Positions 20,501 through 32,113 of a DNA stretch of 64,000 nt are shown here, piece after piece. The position numbers and the translations under genes are program-made. Positions within the stretch are counted from its first letter, which is position 1; each line of letters begins with the position of its first letter. The notes under the pieces are model-generated. The model saw nothing but the letters and a program-made list of their open reading frames with translations, was not told the DNA's origin and did no database searches. The stretch is from Pseudomonadaceae bacterium SI-3 (GTDB lineage: Bacteria > Pseudomonadota > Gammaproteobacteria > Pseudomonadales > Pseudomonadaceae): contig CP026511.1 of the NCBI GenBank assembly GCA_004010935.1, positions 3,782,001-3,846,000 on the forward strand, written 5' to 3'.

Positions 20501-21943
20501 TCAGGCCCCGGTTCCTCCGACCGTAATCCCGTCGATTTTCACGGTCGGCTGACCTACGCCGACCGGTACCGACTGGCCGTCCTTTCCGCAGGTACCGACG
20601 CCGCTGTCCAGGGCCAGATCGGTACCCACCATCGACACTCTATTCATCACCTCCGGCCCGTTACCGATCAGGGTCGCCCCCTTCACTGGCGCGGTAATCT
20701 TGCCGTCCTCGATCAGATACGCCTCGCTGGTCGAGAACACGAACTTACCGCTGGTGATGTCCACCTGCCCACCACCGAGGCTCGCGCAGTAGATACCCTT
20801 CTTTACCGAGCGAATGATTTCCTCGGGGTCGCTTTCGCCCGCCAACATGTAGGTGTTGGTCATCCGCGGCATTGGCAGGTGAGCATAGGATTCGCGCCGT
20901 CCGTTGCCGGTGGGTGCAACTCCCATCAAGCGTGCGTTGAGCTTGTCCTGAATGTAGCCCTTGAGTATTCCGTTCTCGATCAGCGTAGTGCACTGCGTCG
21001 GCGTGCCCTCATCATCAACGCTCAATGAGCCGCGCCGATTGGCCAGTGTGCCGTCATCGACGATGGTGCACAGCTTGGAGGCGACCTGCTGACCTATCCG
21101 GCCGCTGTAGGCCGAGCTACCCTTGCGATTGAAGTCGCCTTCCAGGCCATGTCCGACTGCCTCGTGCAGCAATACGCCCGACCAGCCCGGCGCCAACACT
21201 ACCGGGAGCGTCCCGGCGGGAGCGGCAACGGCATCCAGATTCACCAGCGCTTGACGCAAGGCCTCGCGGGCATAGCCCATTGCCCGGTCCTCGCTGAGAA
21301 AATACTCGTAACCGGTACGTCCGCCGCCGCCCTGGCCACCGCGCTCACGACGCCCGTTCTGCTCAACGATAACGCTGACGTTGAAGCGCACCAACGGACG
21401 TATGTCGGCCGCCATTCCGCCATCCAGGCCAGCCACCAGAATGTGTTCCCATACGCCCGCCAGGCTTACGGTGACTTGCTTGATACGCGAATCCAGCGCC
21501 CGTGTGGCGACATCGATACGCTTGAGCAGCTCGACCTTTTCTGCTCGACCGAGCCCGTCCAGTGGATTGTCCTGACCGTACAGCGGCGAAAAAGCTGCTT
21601 TGGACAGCACTTTGACACGCCCATGCTGGCCGTTTCTGGCAATCGAACGAGCCGCTTCGGCGGCCTGGCGTAGCGCCTCGGCAGTGATCGCATTGCTGTA
21701 GGCGAAGCCGGTCTTTTCACCGGACAGCGCGCGGACACCTACGCCTTGCTCCAGATGGAAACCGCCTTCCTTGACGATCCCATCTTCCAACACCCAGGAC
21801 TCGGTCACCTGATCCTGGAAATATAGGTCGGCGGCGTCGATCCCGGGGCCCGCCAACTCGCCAAGCAACTCAGGCAAGTCATCGAGGCCCAACCCGCCCG
21901 GGGTTAGCAAACGCTCGGTGACAGGTAACAACAGTTCACTCAT
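20501..21943 (-). CDS. tldD: Metalloprotease TldD
   Basis: Catalytic subunit of the TldD/PmbA protease. The 480-residue product has the zinc motif [11 protein letters not shown] with His260, Glu261 and His265, and the family segments [22 protein letters not shown] and [18 protein letters not shown]. It starts two bases after the stop of the nitrilase gene, so the two are probably co-translated. Confidence 0.95.
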   Translation of the reverse strand: MSELLLPVTERLLTPGGLGLDDLPELLGELAGPGIDAADLYFQDQVTESWVLEDGIVKEGGFHLEQGVGVRALSGEKTGFAYSNAITAEALRQAAEAARSIARNGQHGRVKVLSKAAFSPLYGQDNPLDGLGRAEKVELLKRIDVATRALDSRIKQVTVSLAGVWEHILVAGLDGGMAADIRPLVRFNVSVIVEQNGRRERGGQGGGGRTGYEYFLSEDRAMGYAREALRQALVNLDAVAAPAGTLPVVLAPGWSGVLLHEAVGHGLEGDFNRKGSSAYSGRIGQQVASKLCTIVDDGTLANRRGSLSVDDEGTPTQCTTLIENGILKGYIQDKLNARLMGVAPTGNGRRESYAHLPMPRMTNTYMLAGESDPEEIIRSVKKGIYCASLGGGQVDITSGKFVFSTSEAYLIEDGKITAPVKGATLIGNGPEVMNRVSMVGTDLALDSGVGTCGKDGQSVPVGVGQPTVKIDGITVGGTGA

Positions 21944-21945
21944 AT

Positions 21946-22791
21946 CTACTCCAATGTCCCCGAAACGATACAGGGCGCAGTAAAACGACGATGATCCAGC
22001 ACCGGCATACGTTGGCGCGTCTCGGCCTGACCAGCCGTGTCTCGCTCAACGACCAATGCAGCCTCGCCGGTGGTTTGCTCGCGCATCACTCGCCCCCAGT
22101 AATCAACAATAGATGAATGGCCGTGGGTCAACCGCCCGCCTGGGTGTTCGCCACCCTGCGCTGCCGCCAGCATATAGCATTGCGTCTCGATGGCCCGCGC
22201 GCGCAACAACATCTCCCAATGCGCCTGGCCGGTCACTTCAGTAAATGCCGACGGAACACTGATCAGCTCGGCTCCAGCCAGGCGCAGAGCCGTGTACAAC
22301 TCAGCGAATCGCAGGTCGTAACAAACACTCATGCCCAGCCGACCAACCGGCGTATCAACCACCACCAAGCGGTCGCCCGCCGCATAGTCATTCGACTCCT
22401 GATAGCGGCCACGCGCATCGCTGACTTGCGCATCGAACAGATGCAACTTGTCGTAGCGCGCTACTCGCTGCCCCTGATCATCTACTAGCAACGAGCAAGC
22501 CCGAACCTTGGACAGCGGCTGGCCATCCGCCGGCAGCGGTAGCGTACCGGCGACTATCCATAACCTGAGGTCGATGGCAGTCCGTTTCAACCAGGGCAGT
22601 ATCGGCCCGCCCCCTTCAGCTTCAGCACGCCCGACCGCCGGCAGATCGGTGCGGCCCATAGCTGCGAAGTTCTCTGGCAGCACCGCAAGCTGTGCGCCCG
22701 CCTCAGCGGCCCGTTCCAGCAGCCGTCTGGCGTTGGCGAGGTTCGCCCGGATGTCGGCCTGGCTGGCCATCTGGATAACCGCTAGGGTCAT
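21946..22791 (-). CDS. Nitrilase-superfamily carbon-nitrogen hydrolase
   Basis: Omega-amidase/Nit1-like hydrolase; by similarity it may repair deaminated glutathione, but the exact substrate cannot be read from sequence. The 281-residue product has the catalytic triad Glu40 (LPENF), Lys115 (YDKLHLFD) and Cys157 (MSVCYDLRF). I prefer ATG 22791 ([10 protein letters not shown]) to 22821, which adds ten residues unlike the family. It lies between yhdP and tldD. Confidence 0.88.
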   Translation of the reverse strand: MTLAVIQMASQADIRANLANARRLLERAAEAGAQLAVLPENFAAMGRTDLPAVGRAEAEGGGPILPWLKRTAIDLRLWIVAGTLPLPADGQPLSKVRACSLLVDDQGQRVARYDKLHLFDAQVSDARGRYQESNDYAAGDRLVVVDTPVGRLGMSVCYDLRFAELYTALRLAGAELISVPSAFTEVTGQAHWEMLLRARAIETQCYMLAAAQGGEHPGGRLTHGHSSIVDYWGRVMREQTTGEAALVVERDTAGQAETRQRMPVLDHRRFTAPCIVSGTLE

Positions 22792-22836
22792 ATTGGGACT
22801 CTCTCTGCAGCACGTCTCCATCTGTCGGCACGCGGA

Positions 22837-25800
22837 TCAGTTGGGCTTTTCGAAGGGCTTATCGAAACTGATTTTCGGTGCCTGCCAAGGCCCCTCGACG
22901 CTGTATTGAACCGTCGCAAAGCGTGCGACTTTGTCGCCCAGCAATTTATCGACGACGAACAGGGCGCCACCGATGGCCGGTGCGCCGACAATCAGCGCAG
23001 CCAACGGTAAGTTGTTGCTGACCGGAAGTGTCACCAACAGCTTGGCGTCGATGCGATCTTCGACCAGATCCAGGCGGCCATCCAGCTCGAGGTTGCTGGA
23101 GGGCCCTGCGACTGTCAGCGGCTCGGTCGTCACGTAGACGCCGTTCGTCGCACGCAACTCGGCCTTGATTCGGTCGTAGCTCAGGCCCTTGCTGAACAGG
23201 TCCGAGAAATCCAGCCGCAGCCGCCGCCCAATCGAATCGAAATTCAGCAAGCCAAAAACCCGTAGCGCCTGCGCACCGCCGTCTACTTCACGGAGCTGGC
23301 CCTTGCGTAACCGAGCGTCGAGCCGGCCGGAGAAGCGATTTAGCGCGACGACCGCCGGTGAGCCGGACCAGCCGCCATCCACGTCCAGCCGGAAATCCTC
23401 GCTGGTGGTCGAGGGCGCGAAGCCCCAAGCCAGCAAAACATCGGCAAGATCCCCACCCTCCAACCGACCCTTGTACCAGGTCCGCGAACCGTTCCATCCG
23501 CCAGTACCACCGATCTTCAGCCCCCTGAGATTCAGGTCGAGGTCAAGGAATGTGACCCCCTCTGCGCTGGGTCGCATCTTCAATGCGCCCGCCCCCAGCA
23601 GCTCATCGCCCCGCAGCAGTTCGGCTACGGCAATATCAACCGCAGGCAGAGCCTTCGGATCGACGCCAGCCAGGGGATCCTGAAGCGGCGCCTCAGGGTC
23701 CTTTGGTTCGGCGCCAGGAAAACGCAAGCGCGACAGGTCAACCGCGATCGGCTCGCCCTCGGCATCTGGCAAGCGAACGGTCCCCGCCACCGTGTCGCTC
23801 TGCAAGCCAAGCCGCCAGCCTGCTCGCCGTCGCTGCAGGTCGACGTGAAGATTTTCGACCTCTGCACCAAGTCCAGAAAAGACACCGATTTCGAGTTGAG
23901 CGCGCCGTAACATCGAACCGCCTGTAGCCTTTGCCGCTCCGCCATATTGATCCAGCAAGGTCTGCCACTCGCTCAAATCGAAGCGCGGCACGCTGCCGCG
24001 CACATAGAAGCCCTCATCGGTGCGCAGGTTCGCCGCAGCGCCACCGAGCACCAACTCACCGCCGCCCTCGCGCCAGTCGTTGTTCGGCGCGACGAAGGTC
24101 AGTGCTGCCAGCGCGTCATATCGGAGCGTATAGCGCTGCCGCTCACCACCGAAAGTCATACGTAACGTCGTGTCGCGCCGCTCCCCGGCCGTTTTGCCGA
24201 ACGGCGCAGGAAGCGCCAACGTGGTACCCAACAGCGAAGAGTCCACCTGCAGGTGGTTGTCCGTACTGCTCAGAAAAAGGCTCAGCCGCAGGGGCAGCGT
24301 CCCTGAGGCAGGCAAGGGTTGTTCAATGTTGCGCCAGGCCAGAAGTGGAGACACGCCGACCGTCCCAGTCGCTTCGATCCGAGTGGATGGTCTGCCCGGT
24401 TCGCCGGACGCAAATGCCCGCCCCTTGATCGCACTGCCCAGCGCGCGGCCCTGAAAAGCCTTTGCACTGAAGCCACGTTCGCTGTCGTAGCGAAAGGCGC
24501 CTTCCAGCGCCGCGATTTGCAGATCCGCCTGTGCGATGAATAGAGAAGCATCAGCCGTCGAAAACTCGGCATCGACCTGAGGCTGCCCGCCTTTGGCTAG
24601 AGGAATGCCCAGCCTTAGCGTGCCGCTCAACGGCCCATCGCCGTGCCAGCCGGCGAATAATGTATTCGTGCCGATTGGCGCCACCTGCATCAGGGTCAAT
24701 ACATCCCGAACATAGCCGTCGACCTGCCCGTTGATTTTCAGCATTGGCGCCTGGGCATCGTGGTTGCGAAGGATTTCGGCCGTCACGTCGTACACACGGC
24801 TGTCGAGCATCCGTGCATCGGCCAGGCGCACGCGTACTCCGCTGTTCTCGATGAGCACCTCTGCGCGACCTTCACGCAACACCGGCCAGCCCGGCTGGAA
24901 CGCTAACTCAGCATCTTTCACCTTGAAGTACAGGCTCAGGCTGCGTGCTGTAACCGCAGCGTCCTTGTTCAGCGAGCCCTGATACTGAAAATAACCCTGC
25001 TCGACGGTGCCGCCGCGAATCGCGGTGTTCAGCCACTCGGTCAATGCCGGGCTCAGTGCTGGCGAGCGTGTTGGTAAATACTTCTCCGTGTAGCGCGCGT
25101 CCCCATCTGAGAGTCCAACACGCAAATCCATGTAGTCCTCAGCCGCTGGATCGCGCATCAGACGGATGAGGAAATCGCCAGCGATATGGCCCTCCTCGCC
25201 TTCCACCTGCAGATAGGGCGCGGCGAGGGTGAACGCCTGATCGTCGAGGGTCCAACGCAGGCTTCCACGGGCACGTTGATAATCCCAGGGGCGCGGAAAC
25301 AGTTTAGCCAGATGCAGCGCGAAATCCCGATTGTCGAAGCGCAGCTCGCCCCCGCCCAGATTGCCCCGCACCGCGCCGCTGACATTGCGCACAGCCGGCA
25401 CCCACTGATGAGCAGCGATGCTGACTGCATCGAGGTTGGCAGTGAAGGCCAGGCGCTCATCACTGGTCGCCGCGGGCCGGTAATCGACTTGCAGATTGCG
25501 CAGCGTTCCGCTGGGAGCAAGACCTCGCAGATACTCGCTGGCCAACTCGGGCAGTGGCAGTATCGCCTCAACCAGTTTTGCCACCGGCTCGACAGCGATG
25601 CGATCAGCCTGCAATCGCCAGCTCTCTTCAGCAAGATTCTGCTGAGCAACCAGTGTTGTATCCCGCCAACGATCATCATCGAAGGTGAACGCCAGCCCGT
25701 CGAGCTGGAGCCGGTAGCCCTCGCTCGCTCGGTCAAGGTAGGCATTTACCACGAGATCCTCGATCGTTAGCGGACCATCGGGCTGCCGGCCCAACCGCAC

Positions 25801-26637
25801 CGCGGGCGCATTCAGCCGAGCAACTGCCCGGAACAGTCCGCGCTCGCGCCAGTCGAGCCACACCTCGCCGCCCGCCTGGAGCTGCTCGAGGTTCCAGCTT
25901 CCAGTGAGGCTCGCAGGCAACCAGGCCGCCCAGTCACTTTGCGGCAAGCTGAGGTACAGCTCAGCGTCGCTGGCCAGCCAATCCTTCGGCTGCACCTGCG
26001 CCTCGGCATGCAGGCTCAGCGGCTGCCCATCGGGAAGCAACAGGCGACCATCCAGCGCTAGACGCTGTCCCAGGCTGTGCAATTCGAGATTGGCATACGT
26101 CAACGTCAGAGGCGCTTCGTCGAGCGCCTCAACGGTAATCTGGCTATCCAGCAATCGAAGATGCCCGATACTCTGCAATCGACTTATCAACTTCGACAGG
26201 TTCAGAGGCGGTTGGTCAGCCCGCTCGGGCAGGCCATCGACACGCCATTTACCTTCAGCCGTCTGCACCAGACCGAGGTGTAGGCCGGCCAATTCAACGG
26301 TATCCAGTTTCAGCTGTCGCGCCAGAAGACTGCCCGAAACGTCAGGCACCAGAGCCAGACGATCCAGGCGCACCGCCCCGTCGCCTTCACCGAGAATCAC
26401 GTTGTGGGCCACCAGTTGGGGAGCAAAACCCTCCCAGCGGCCTTCCAGCTGGCCGAGCGTAACCGGCATATTGAGCAGGTCGCGCGCTTTGTCCTGAACC
26501 TCAAGGCGATACTCAGCCACTAGCGGCACAAACTGCCGCCCGAGGCTCACATAGAGCGCAAGCAATATCAGGCCCATTGCACCCAGCCAGAGGCTGCGGC
26601 GCAAAACGGCCAGTACGATAGCCAAGAGCCGACTCAT
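22837..26637 (-). CDS. yhdP: YhdP, large AsmA-like envelope lipid-transport protein
   Basis: Very large (about 1266 residues) inner-membrane-anchored periplasmic protein of the AsmA/DUF3971 family; in E. coli YhdP, TamB and YdbH move phospholipids to the outer membrane. One N-terminal membrane helix (LGAMGLILLALYVSLG) is followed by a long beta-rich region and a C-terminal AsmA_2-like domain (LDGRLDLVEDRIDAKLLVTLPVS). The start is uncertain: ATG 26682 adds 15 residues but has no ribosome site. Confidence 0.88.
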   Translation of the reverse strand: MSRLLAIVLAVLRRSLWLGAMGLILLALYVSLGRQFVPLVAEYRLEVQDKARDLLNMPVTLGQLEGRWEGFAPQLVAHNVILGEGDGAVRLDRLALVPDVSGSLLARQLKLDTVELAGLHLGLVQTAEGKWRVDGLPERADQPPLNLSKLISRLQSIGHLRLLDSQITVEALDEAPLTLTYANLELHSLGQRLALDGRLLLPDGQPLSLHAEAQVQPKDWLASDAELYLSLPQSDWAAWLPASLTGSWNLEQLQAGGEVWLDWRERGLFRAVARLNAPAVRLGRQPDGPLTIEDLVVNAYLDRASEGYRLQLDGLAFTFDDDRWRDTTLVAQQNLAEESWRLQADRIAVEPVAKLVEAILPLPELASEYLRGLAPSGTLRNLQVDYRPAATSDERLAFTANLDAVSIAAHQWVPAVRNVSGAVRGNLGGGELRFDNRDFALHLAKLFPRPWDYQRARGSLRWTLDDQAFTLAAPYLQVEGEEGHIAGDFLIRLMRDPAAEDYMDLRVGLSDGDARYTEKYLPTRSPALSPALTEWLNTAIRGGTVEQGYFQYQGSLNKDAAVTARSLSLYFKVKDAELAFQPGWPVLREGRAEVLIENSGVRVRLADARMLDSRVYDVTAEILRNHDAQAPMLKINGQVDGYVRDVLTLMQVAPIGTNTLFAGWHGDGPLSGTLRLGIPLAKGGQPQVDAEFSTADASLFIAQADLQIAALEGAFRYDSERGFSAKAFQGRALGSAIKGRAFASGEPGRPSTRIEATGTVGVSPLLAWRNIEQPLPASGTLPLRLSLFLSSTDNHLQVDSSLLGTTLALPAPFGKTAGERRDTTLRMTFGGERQRYTLRYDALAALTFVAPNNDWREGGGELVLGGAAANLRTDEGFYVRGSVPRFDLSEWQTLLDQYGGAAKATGGSMLRRAQLEIGVFSGLGAEVENLHVDLQRRRAGWRLGLQSDTVAGTVRLPDAEGEPIAVDLSRLRFPGAEPKDPEAPLQDPLAGVDPKALPAVDIAVAELLRGDELLGAGALKMRPSAEGVTFLDLDLNLRGLKIGGTGGWNGSRTWYKGRLEGGDLADVLLAWGFAPSTTSEDFRLDVDGGWSGSPAVVALNRFSGRLDARLRKGQLREVDGGAQALRVFGLLNFDSIGRRLRLDFSDLFSKGLSYDRIKAELRATNGVYVTTEPLTVAGPSSNLELDGRLDLVEDRIDAKLLVTLPVSNNLPLAALIVGAPAIGGALFVVDKLLGDKVARFATVQYSVEGPWQAPKISFDKPFEKPN

Positions 26638-26686
26638 ACGGATACGCCCCGCACGCCCAGGCCCGAGCGGCCAGGCTTGCATCTAT

Positions 26687-28144
26687 TCAGAGCAGCACCA
26701 CGTCGTACTGTTCCTGGGAATACATGGTCTCCACCTGGAATTTGATCGAGCGGCCGATGAAGCTCTCGAGGTCAGCGACGTTGCCCGACTCCTCGTCCAG
26801 CAGCCGGTCAATGACCTTCTGATTCGCCAGTACCCTATAGCCTTCAGGCTGGTACGCGCGCGCTTCACGGAGGATTTCCCGGAAGATCTCGTAGCAGACA
26901 GTTTCCGGGGTTTTCAATTTGCCCCGTCCTTGGCAACACATGCAGGGCTCGCACAACACCTGCTCAAGGCTTTCGCGGGTGCGTTTGCGGGTCATCTGCA
27001 CCAGGCCCAGCTCGGTAATGCCGATGATGTTGGTTTTGGCGTGATCGCGTTCAAGCTGCTTTTCCAGCGTACGCAAAACCTGGCGCCGGTGTTCTTCATC
27101 TTCCATGTCGATGAAATCGATGATGATGATGCCGCCGATGTTGCGCAGTCGCAGCTGGCGTGCAATCGCGGTGGCCGACTCGAGGTTGGTCTTGAAAATG
27201 GTTTCTTCGAGGGTGCGATGACCGACGAAGGCACCGGTGTTGACGTCGATGGTGGTCATCGCTTCGGCCGGATCAATGATCAGATAACCGCCAGACTTGA
27301 GCATGACCTTGCGCTCGAGCGCTTTCTGGATCTCGTCCTCGACGCTGTACAGGTCGAAGATCGGCCGCTCACCGGGGTAATGCTCAAGATGCTCGCCGAG
27401 CTCGGGCATCAGCTCACCGACGAACTGGCTCACTTTCTGAAAGTTTTCCCGCGAATCGATGCGAATCTTCTCGATACGCGGATTGACCAGATCACGCAGA
27501 GTGCGCATGGCCAGAGACAAGTCCTCGTAGATGACCGAGGGCGCACCGGCCGTTTTCATTTGCCCGTCGATTTGCTCCCATAAGCGGCGCAGGTAACGGA
27601 TGTCCATCAGAATCTCATCGCTGCCGGCGCCCTCCGCTGCGGTGCGCAGGATGAAGCCACCGGTTTCCTTGATGCCTTCGGCCGCAACGCACTCAGCCAC
27701 TACTTGCTTGAGACGTTCGCGCTCGCCTTCATCCTCGATACGCAGAGAAATCCCGACATGACTGGTTTTGGGCATGTACACGAGGTAGCGCGAAGGTATC
27801 GATAACTGGGTCGTCAGCCGCGCGCCCTTGGTGCCGATCGGGTCCTTGGTCACCTGCACGACCAAAGCCTGCCCATCATGGACCAAGGCGCTGATCGGTT
27901 CGACAGCGTTGCCTTCACGGCTGGAGATCTCCGAGGCATGGATGAAAGCCGCTCGTTCCAGCCCGATGTCGACGAAAGCTGCCTGCATGCCGGGCAGGAC
28001 CCGCACCACCTTGCCTTTGTAGATGTTGCCGACGATGCCCCGACGCTGGGTGCGCTCAACGTGCACTTCCTGCAGGACACCGTTTTCCACCACCGCCACC
28101 CGCGACTCCATGGGGGTGATGTTCATCAGGATTTCTTCGCTCAT
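26687..28144 (-). CDS. rng: Ribonuclease G
   Basis: Endoribonuclease of the RNase E/G family, processing the 5' end of 16S rRNA and some mRNAs. The 485-residue product has an N-terminal S1 domain (GIVGNIYKGKVVRVLPGMQAAFVDIG), the catalytic acidic segments TIDVNTGAF and IIIDFIDMED, and the zinc-link CEPCMCCQGRG with its cysteines. The short C terminus separates it from RNase E. The start MSEEILMNITP matches E. coli RNase G and is preferred to 28213. Confidence 0.94.
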   Translation of the reverse strand: MSEEILMNITPMESRVAVVENGVLQEVHVERTQRRGIVGNIYKGKVVRVLPGMQAAFVDIGLERAAFIHASEISSREGNAVEPISALVHDGQALVVQVTKDPIGTKGARLTTQLSIPSRYLVYMPKTSHVGISLRIEDEGERERLKQVVAECVAAEGIKETGGFILRTAAEGAGSDEILMDIRYLRRLWEQIDGQMKTAGAPSVIYEDLSLAMRTLRDLVNPRIEKIRIDSRENFQKVSQFVGELMPELGEHLEHYPGERPIFDLYSVEDEIQKALERKVMLKSGGYLIIDPAEAMTTIDVNTGAFVGHRTLEETIFKTNLESATAIARQLRLRNIGGIIIIDFIDMEDEEHRRQVLRTLEKQLERDHAKTNIIGITELGLVQMTRKRTRESLEQVLCEPCMCCQGRGKLKTPETVCYEIFREILREARAYQPEGYRVLANQKVIDRLLDEESGNVADLESFIGRSIKFQVETMYSQEQYDVVLL

Positions 28145-28233
28145 TATTGTTCTCGGCCGATGGCGGTGGGTATAGCAGCCGAAGCTGACGAGTTGGCTCG
28201 ATTCTAACGGCATAAGCCGCCAAGCCCCAGGCT

Positions 28234-28824
28234 CTATACCGAGCTTTTACACCAGTAACGGAGCCCATACGCGTCGAGCAGCTGGGCCGTTTCACACAAC
28301 GGCAGCCCAACCACTGCCGAATAGCTGCCTTCCAGCGCGCTTACGAAGACCGCACCCCAGCCCTGAATCGCGTAACTGCCAGCCTTGTCCTGCGGCTCGC
28401 CGCTGGCCCAGTAGGCTTCGGCTTCGTCGACACTGATCGGACGGAAGCGCACCCGACTGGTAACCAGACGCACCTCGCAACCCGACCGGTTAGCCAATGC
28501 AACGGCCGTCATCACCTCGTGCTCACGCCCAGAGAGGGCGCGCAGCATCGCCAGCGCATCCACCTTATCGGCAGGCTTGCCCAGAATTTGCTGATCCAGC
28601 ACAACCGTCGTGTCTGCGCCCATCACGCAGGCCGAGTCGTCGCTGACGAGCGACAGGCCAGCCAGGGCCTTCTCCCGCGCCAGGCGCTGGACATAGACGT
28701 CAGGCGCTTCCGCCGCGCCGGGCGTTTCGTCGATAGCAACGGAAAGAAGAGAGAATGGAACGCCGATCTGAGTCAGCAATTCACGGCGTCGTGGCGACGC
28801 GGAGGCAAGAAACAAAATGGGCAT
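28234..28824 (-). CDS. maf: Maf-family nucleoside triphosphate pyrophosphatase
   Basis: House-cleaning dTTP/UTP pyrophosphatase (YhdE type). The 196-residue product begins [18 protein letters not shown], the substrate-binding start of the family, and carries the conserved catalytic acidic segment [12 protein letters not shown] and [30 protein letters not shown] stands just upstream of ATG 28824. It sits between mreD and rng as in other Pseudomonas. Confidence 0.93.
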   Translation of the reverse strand: MPILFLASASPRRRELLTQIGVPFSLLSVAIDETPGAAEAPDVYVQRLAREKALAGLSLVSDDSACVMGADTTVVLDQQILGKPADKVDALAMLRALSGREHEVMTAVALANRSGCEVRLVTSRVRFRPISVDEAEAYWASGEPQDKAGSYAIQGWGAVFVSALEGSYSAVVGLPLCETAQLLDAYGLRYWCKSSV

Positions 28825-28893
28825 GCCGGCTCCTTGGTGGACGAGCGCAGCAGATTCACACATCCGAACAACGATCGAAAGCCGTGTGGAGCC

Positions 28894-29382
28894 TCAATAG
28901 ACGTTGAAGCGCCGCCGCGCCCATTCCAGCCCGACAAACACCCAAGGCCAAAAGAGTGCACTGACCGGCACGGGGACCAGAAACAATAGTGTCGGCGGAC
29001 GGTTACCGGTCAGTGTATTGAGCCACAACTGCACCAGTTGCCCAATCCCTAGAATCACCAGCAGCACAAGGCTTTGCTGAAGCAACGGGAACATACGCAG
29101 GCGCTGTTGCAGGCTCAGCACCAGAAAGGTAATCAGCAGCAGTGGTAAGCCGTTCTGCCCAAGCAAAGTGCCCGACAACACATCCAGCATCAGCCCAAAG
29201 AAGAAGGCCGCTGCCATCCCGCCACGATGCGGCAGGGCAATTGCCCAGTAGGCGATGAACATGCCGAGCCAGAGCGGACGCGCCAGGCCGAAACTCTGGG
29301 GCATGGGGGCCACGCTGAGCAGTAGCGCCAGCAACAGCGACAGCCAGATAACCCAGCCATTGTTTGAACGACCATGAATCAT
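28894..29382 (-). CDS. mreD: Rod shape-determining protein MreD
   Basis: Inner-membrane protein of the elongasome. The 162-residue product has five hydrophobic segments, including WLSLLLALLLSVAPMP at the N terminus and the central YWAIALPHRGGMAAAFFFGLMLDVLSG stretch, which is the MreD hallmark. Its ATG overlaps the end of mreC by four bases. Confidence 0.92.
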   Translation of the reverse strand: MIHGRSNNGWVIWLSLLLALLLSVAPMPQSFGLARPLWLGMFIAYWAIALPHRGGMAAAFFFGLMLDVLSGTLLGQNGLPLLLITFLVLSLQQRLRMFPLLQQSLVLLVILGIGQLVQLWLNTLTGNRPPTLLFLVPVPVSALFWPWVFVGLEWARRRFNVY

Positions 29383-30377
29383 GGTCGCTCCTCCGGTTCC
29401 GGTTCCGGGGATGGCGTATCGGACGCTGTTGGTGCAGCGGGCGCGGTGGGCGCCGGCTGCTCCGATATCGCACTGTCGCCAACCGTTGCCTCTTCCGCCT
29501 TGCGGTCGGCGGACTCCTGGGCTTGCGCCGCAGCAGTCGCTCGTTCTTCAGGCGTCCTTGAATCGCTGAAGACCAGCAACAGGTAACGGCTGCGATTGAG
29601 CATGGCGGTTGGAATGGCGCGAACGATCAGGAAGGGCTGACCGGAGCCGCGAACCACCTCCGTGACCTGGGCAACCGGATAGCCACTGGGAAAGCGCTGC
29701 CCTAAACCGGAACTGACCAAAAGATCGCCTTCCTTGATGTCCGCCGTCTCGGCGACATGACGTAACTCGAGATAATCCGGGCTCCCGGTGCCAACTGCAA
29801 TGGCGCGCAACCCATTGCGATTGACCTGCACCGGAATGCTATGCGTCACGTCTGTCAACAGCAGCACGCGTGCCGCGTAGGGCATGACCTCGACGACCTG
29901 CCCCATCAGCCCGCTGGCATCGAGCACTGGCTGGCCGAGAAACACGCTGTCGCGCTCACCCTTGTCAATCAGGATGCGGTGGGTGAAAGGATTCGGGTCC
30001 AGCCCGATCAGCTCGCTGACGATCACCTTGTCGTCAACCAGCGCGGCAGAGTTGAGCAATTCGCGCAGGCGCACGTTCTGCTCCGTCAGCATCGCCAGCT
30101 TTTGCAGGCGCCGCTGCATGAGCAATGCTTCGGCCTTCAATTTTTCGTTTTCGGCCACCAGGCTGGTGCTGCTGCTGATCTGTTCGGTCGCCCGCTGCCA
30201 GGTGCGAACCGGTAAATCAGCTAGCCAGTAAAAGGGGGTGAGCACCAGCCCCATCTGGCTACGCAAAGGCTTCAGCGTCTCGAAACGCGCATCCACCACC
30301 ATCAGCACGACACAGAGCACGGAGAGCACCAGCAGGCGCACTCCGAGCAAGGGTCCTTTGGCGAAAAGCGGTTTGAT
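29379..30377 (-). CDS. mreC: Rod shape-determining protein MreC, apparently starting at AUC
   Basis: Periplasmic scaffold of the elongasome that activates PBP2/RodA. One N-terminal membrane helix is followed by a coiled coil (about residues 75-110) and the MreC beta domains; the C-terminal tail is rich in Pro, Glu and Ala. The conserved start of E. coli MreC is MKPIFSRGP; here the frame reads ATC then KPLFAKGP, with an in-frame TAG 30 bases before the ATC and no ATG, GTG, TTG or CTG between them. GAGGA lies seven bases before the ATC. The next usable start is TTG at 30350, which drops the conserved nine residues and has AGGA only three bases away. Confidence 0.85.
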   Translation of the reverse strand: MKPLFAKGPLLGVRLLVLSVLCVVLMVVDARFETLKPLRSQMGLVLTPFYWLADLPVRTWQRATEQISSSTSLVAENEKLKAEALLMQRRLQKLAMLTEQNVRLRELLNSAALVDDKVIVSELIGLDPNPFTHRILIDKGERDSVFLGQPVLDASGLMGQVVEVMPYAARVLLLTDVTHSIPVQVNRNGLRAIAVGTGSPDYLELRHVAETADIKEGDLLVSSGLGQRFPSGYPVAQVTEVVRGSGQPFLIVRAIPTAMLNRSRYLLLVFSDSRTPEERATAAAQAQESADRKAEEATVGDSAISEQPAPTAPAAPTASDTPSPEPEPEERP

Positions 30378-30418
30378 GGGCGGGTCCTCGCAGCTGCAGG
30401 CTTCACACTAAACGCGAA

Positions 30419-30452
30419 AAGCCGAGAGCAGGGCAGGCCCTGTCATCGGCTT
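30419..30452 (-). terminator. Intrinsic terminator between mreB and mreC
   Basis: The two-part hairpin pairs AAGCCGA with TCGGCTT and, inside it, CAGGGC with GCCCTG over a two-base loop. On the minus strand the stem is followed by TTTTCGCG. It lies 20 bases after the mreB stop, so only part of the transcripts may continue into mreCD. Confidence 0.7.
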
Positions 30453-30471
30453 GTAATTAGAGCCTGTTAGC

Positions 30472-31811
<1,340 letters not shown>

Positions 31812-32099
31812 ATGGCGCTTGAACGCTCCGAGGTGGAAAAGATCGCTCATCTGGCCCGCCTGGGTCTGAATGAAGACGACCTGCCCCGCACCACCGAGAC
31901 CCTGAACAACATCCTCGGCCTGATCGATCGCATGCAAGCCGTAGACACCACGGGCGTCGAGCCCTTGGCCCACCCACTGGAAACCAGCCAGCGTCTGCGT
32001 GCCGACGCGGTCACCGAGACCAATCAGCGCGACGCCTACCAGGCCATCGCCCCGGCCGTAGAAGACGGTCTGTATCTAGTTCCGCGGGTGATCGAGTAA
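31812..32099 (+). CDS. gatC: Asp/Glu-tRNA amidotransferase subunit GatC
   Basis: Small subunit that wraps GatA and GatB in the amidotransferase that converts misacylated Asp-tRNA(Asn) or Glu-tRNA(Gln). The 95-residue product starts [19 protein letters not shown] and has the [29 protein letters not shown] family pattern. The ATG at 31812 is taken over an upstream in-frame one at 31722. Its stop overlaps a possible earlier gatA start. Confidence 0.93.
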   Translation: MALERSEVEKIAHLARLGLNEDDLPRTTETLNNILGLIDRMQAVDTTGVEPLAHPLETSQRLRADAVTETNQRDAYQAIAPAVEDGLYLVPRVIE

Positions 32100-32113
32100 T
32101 GAAGGACGCCGAC

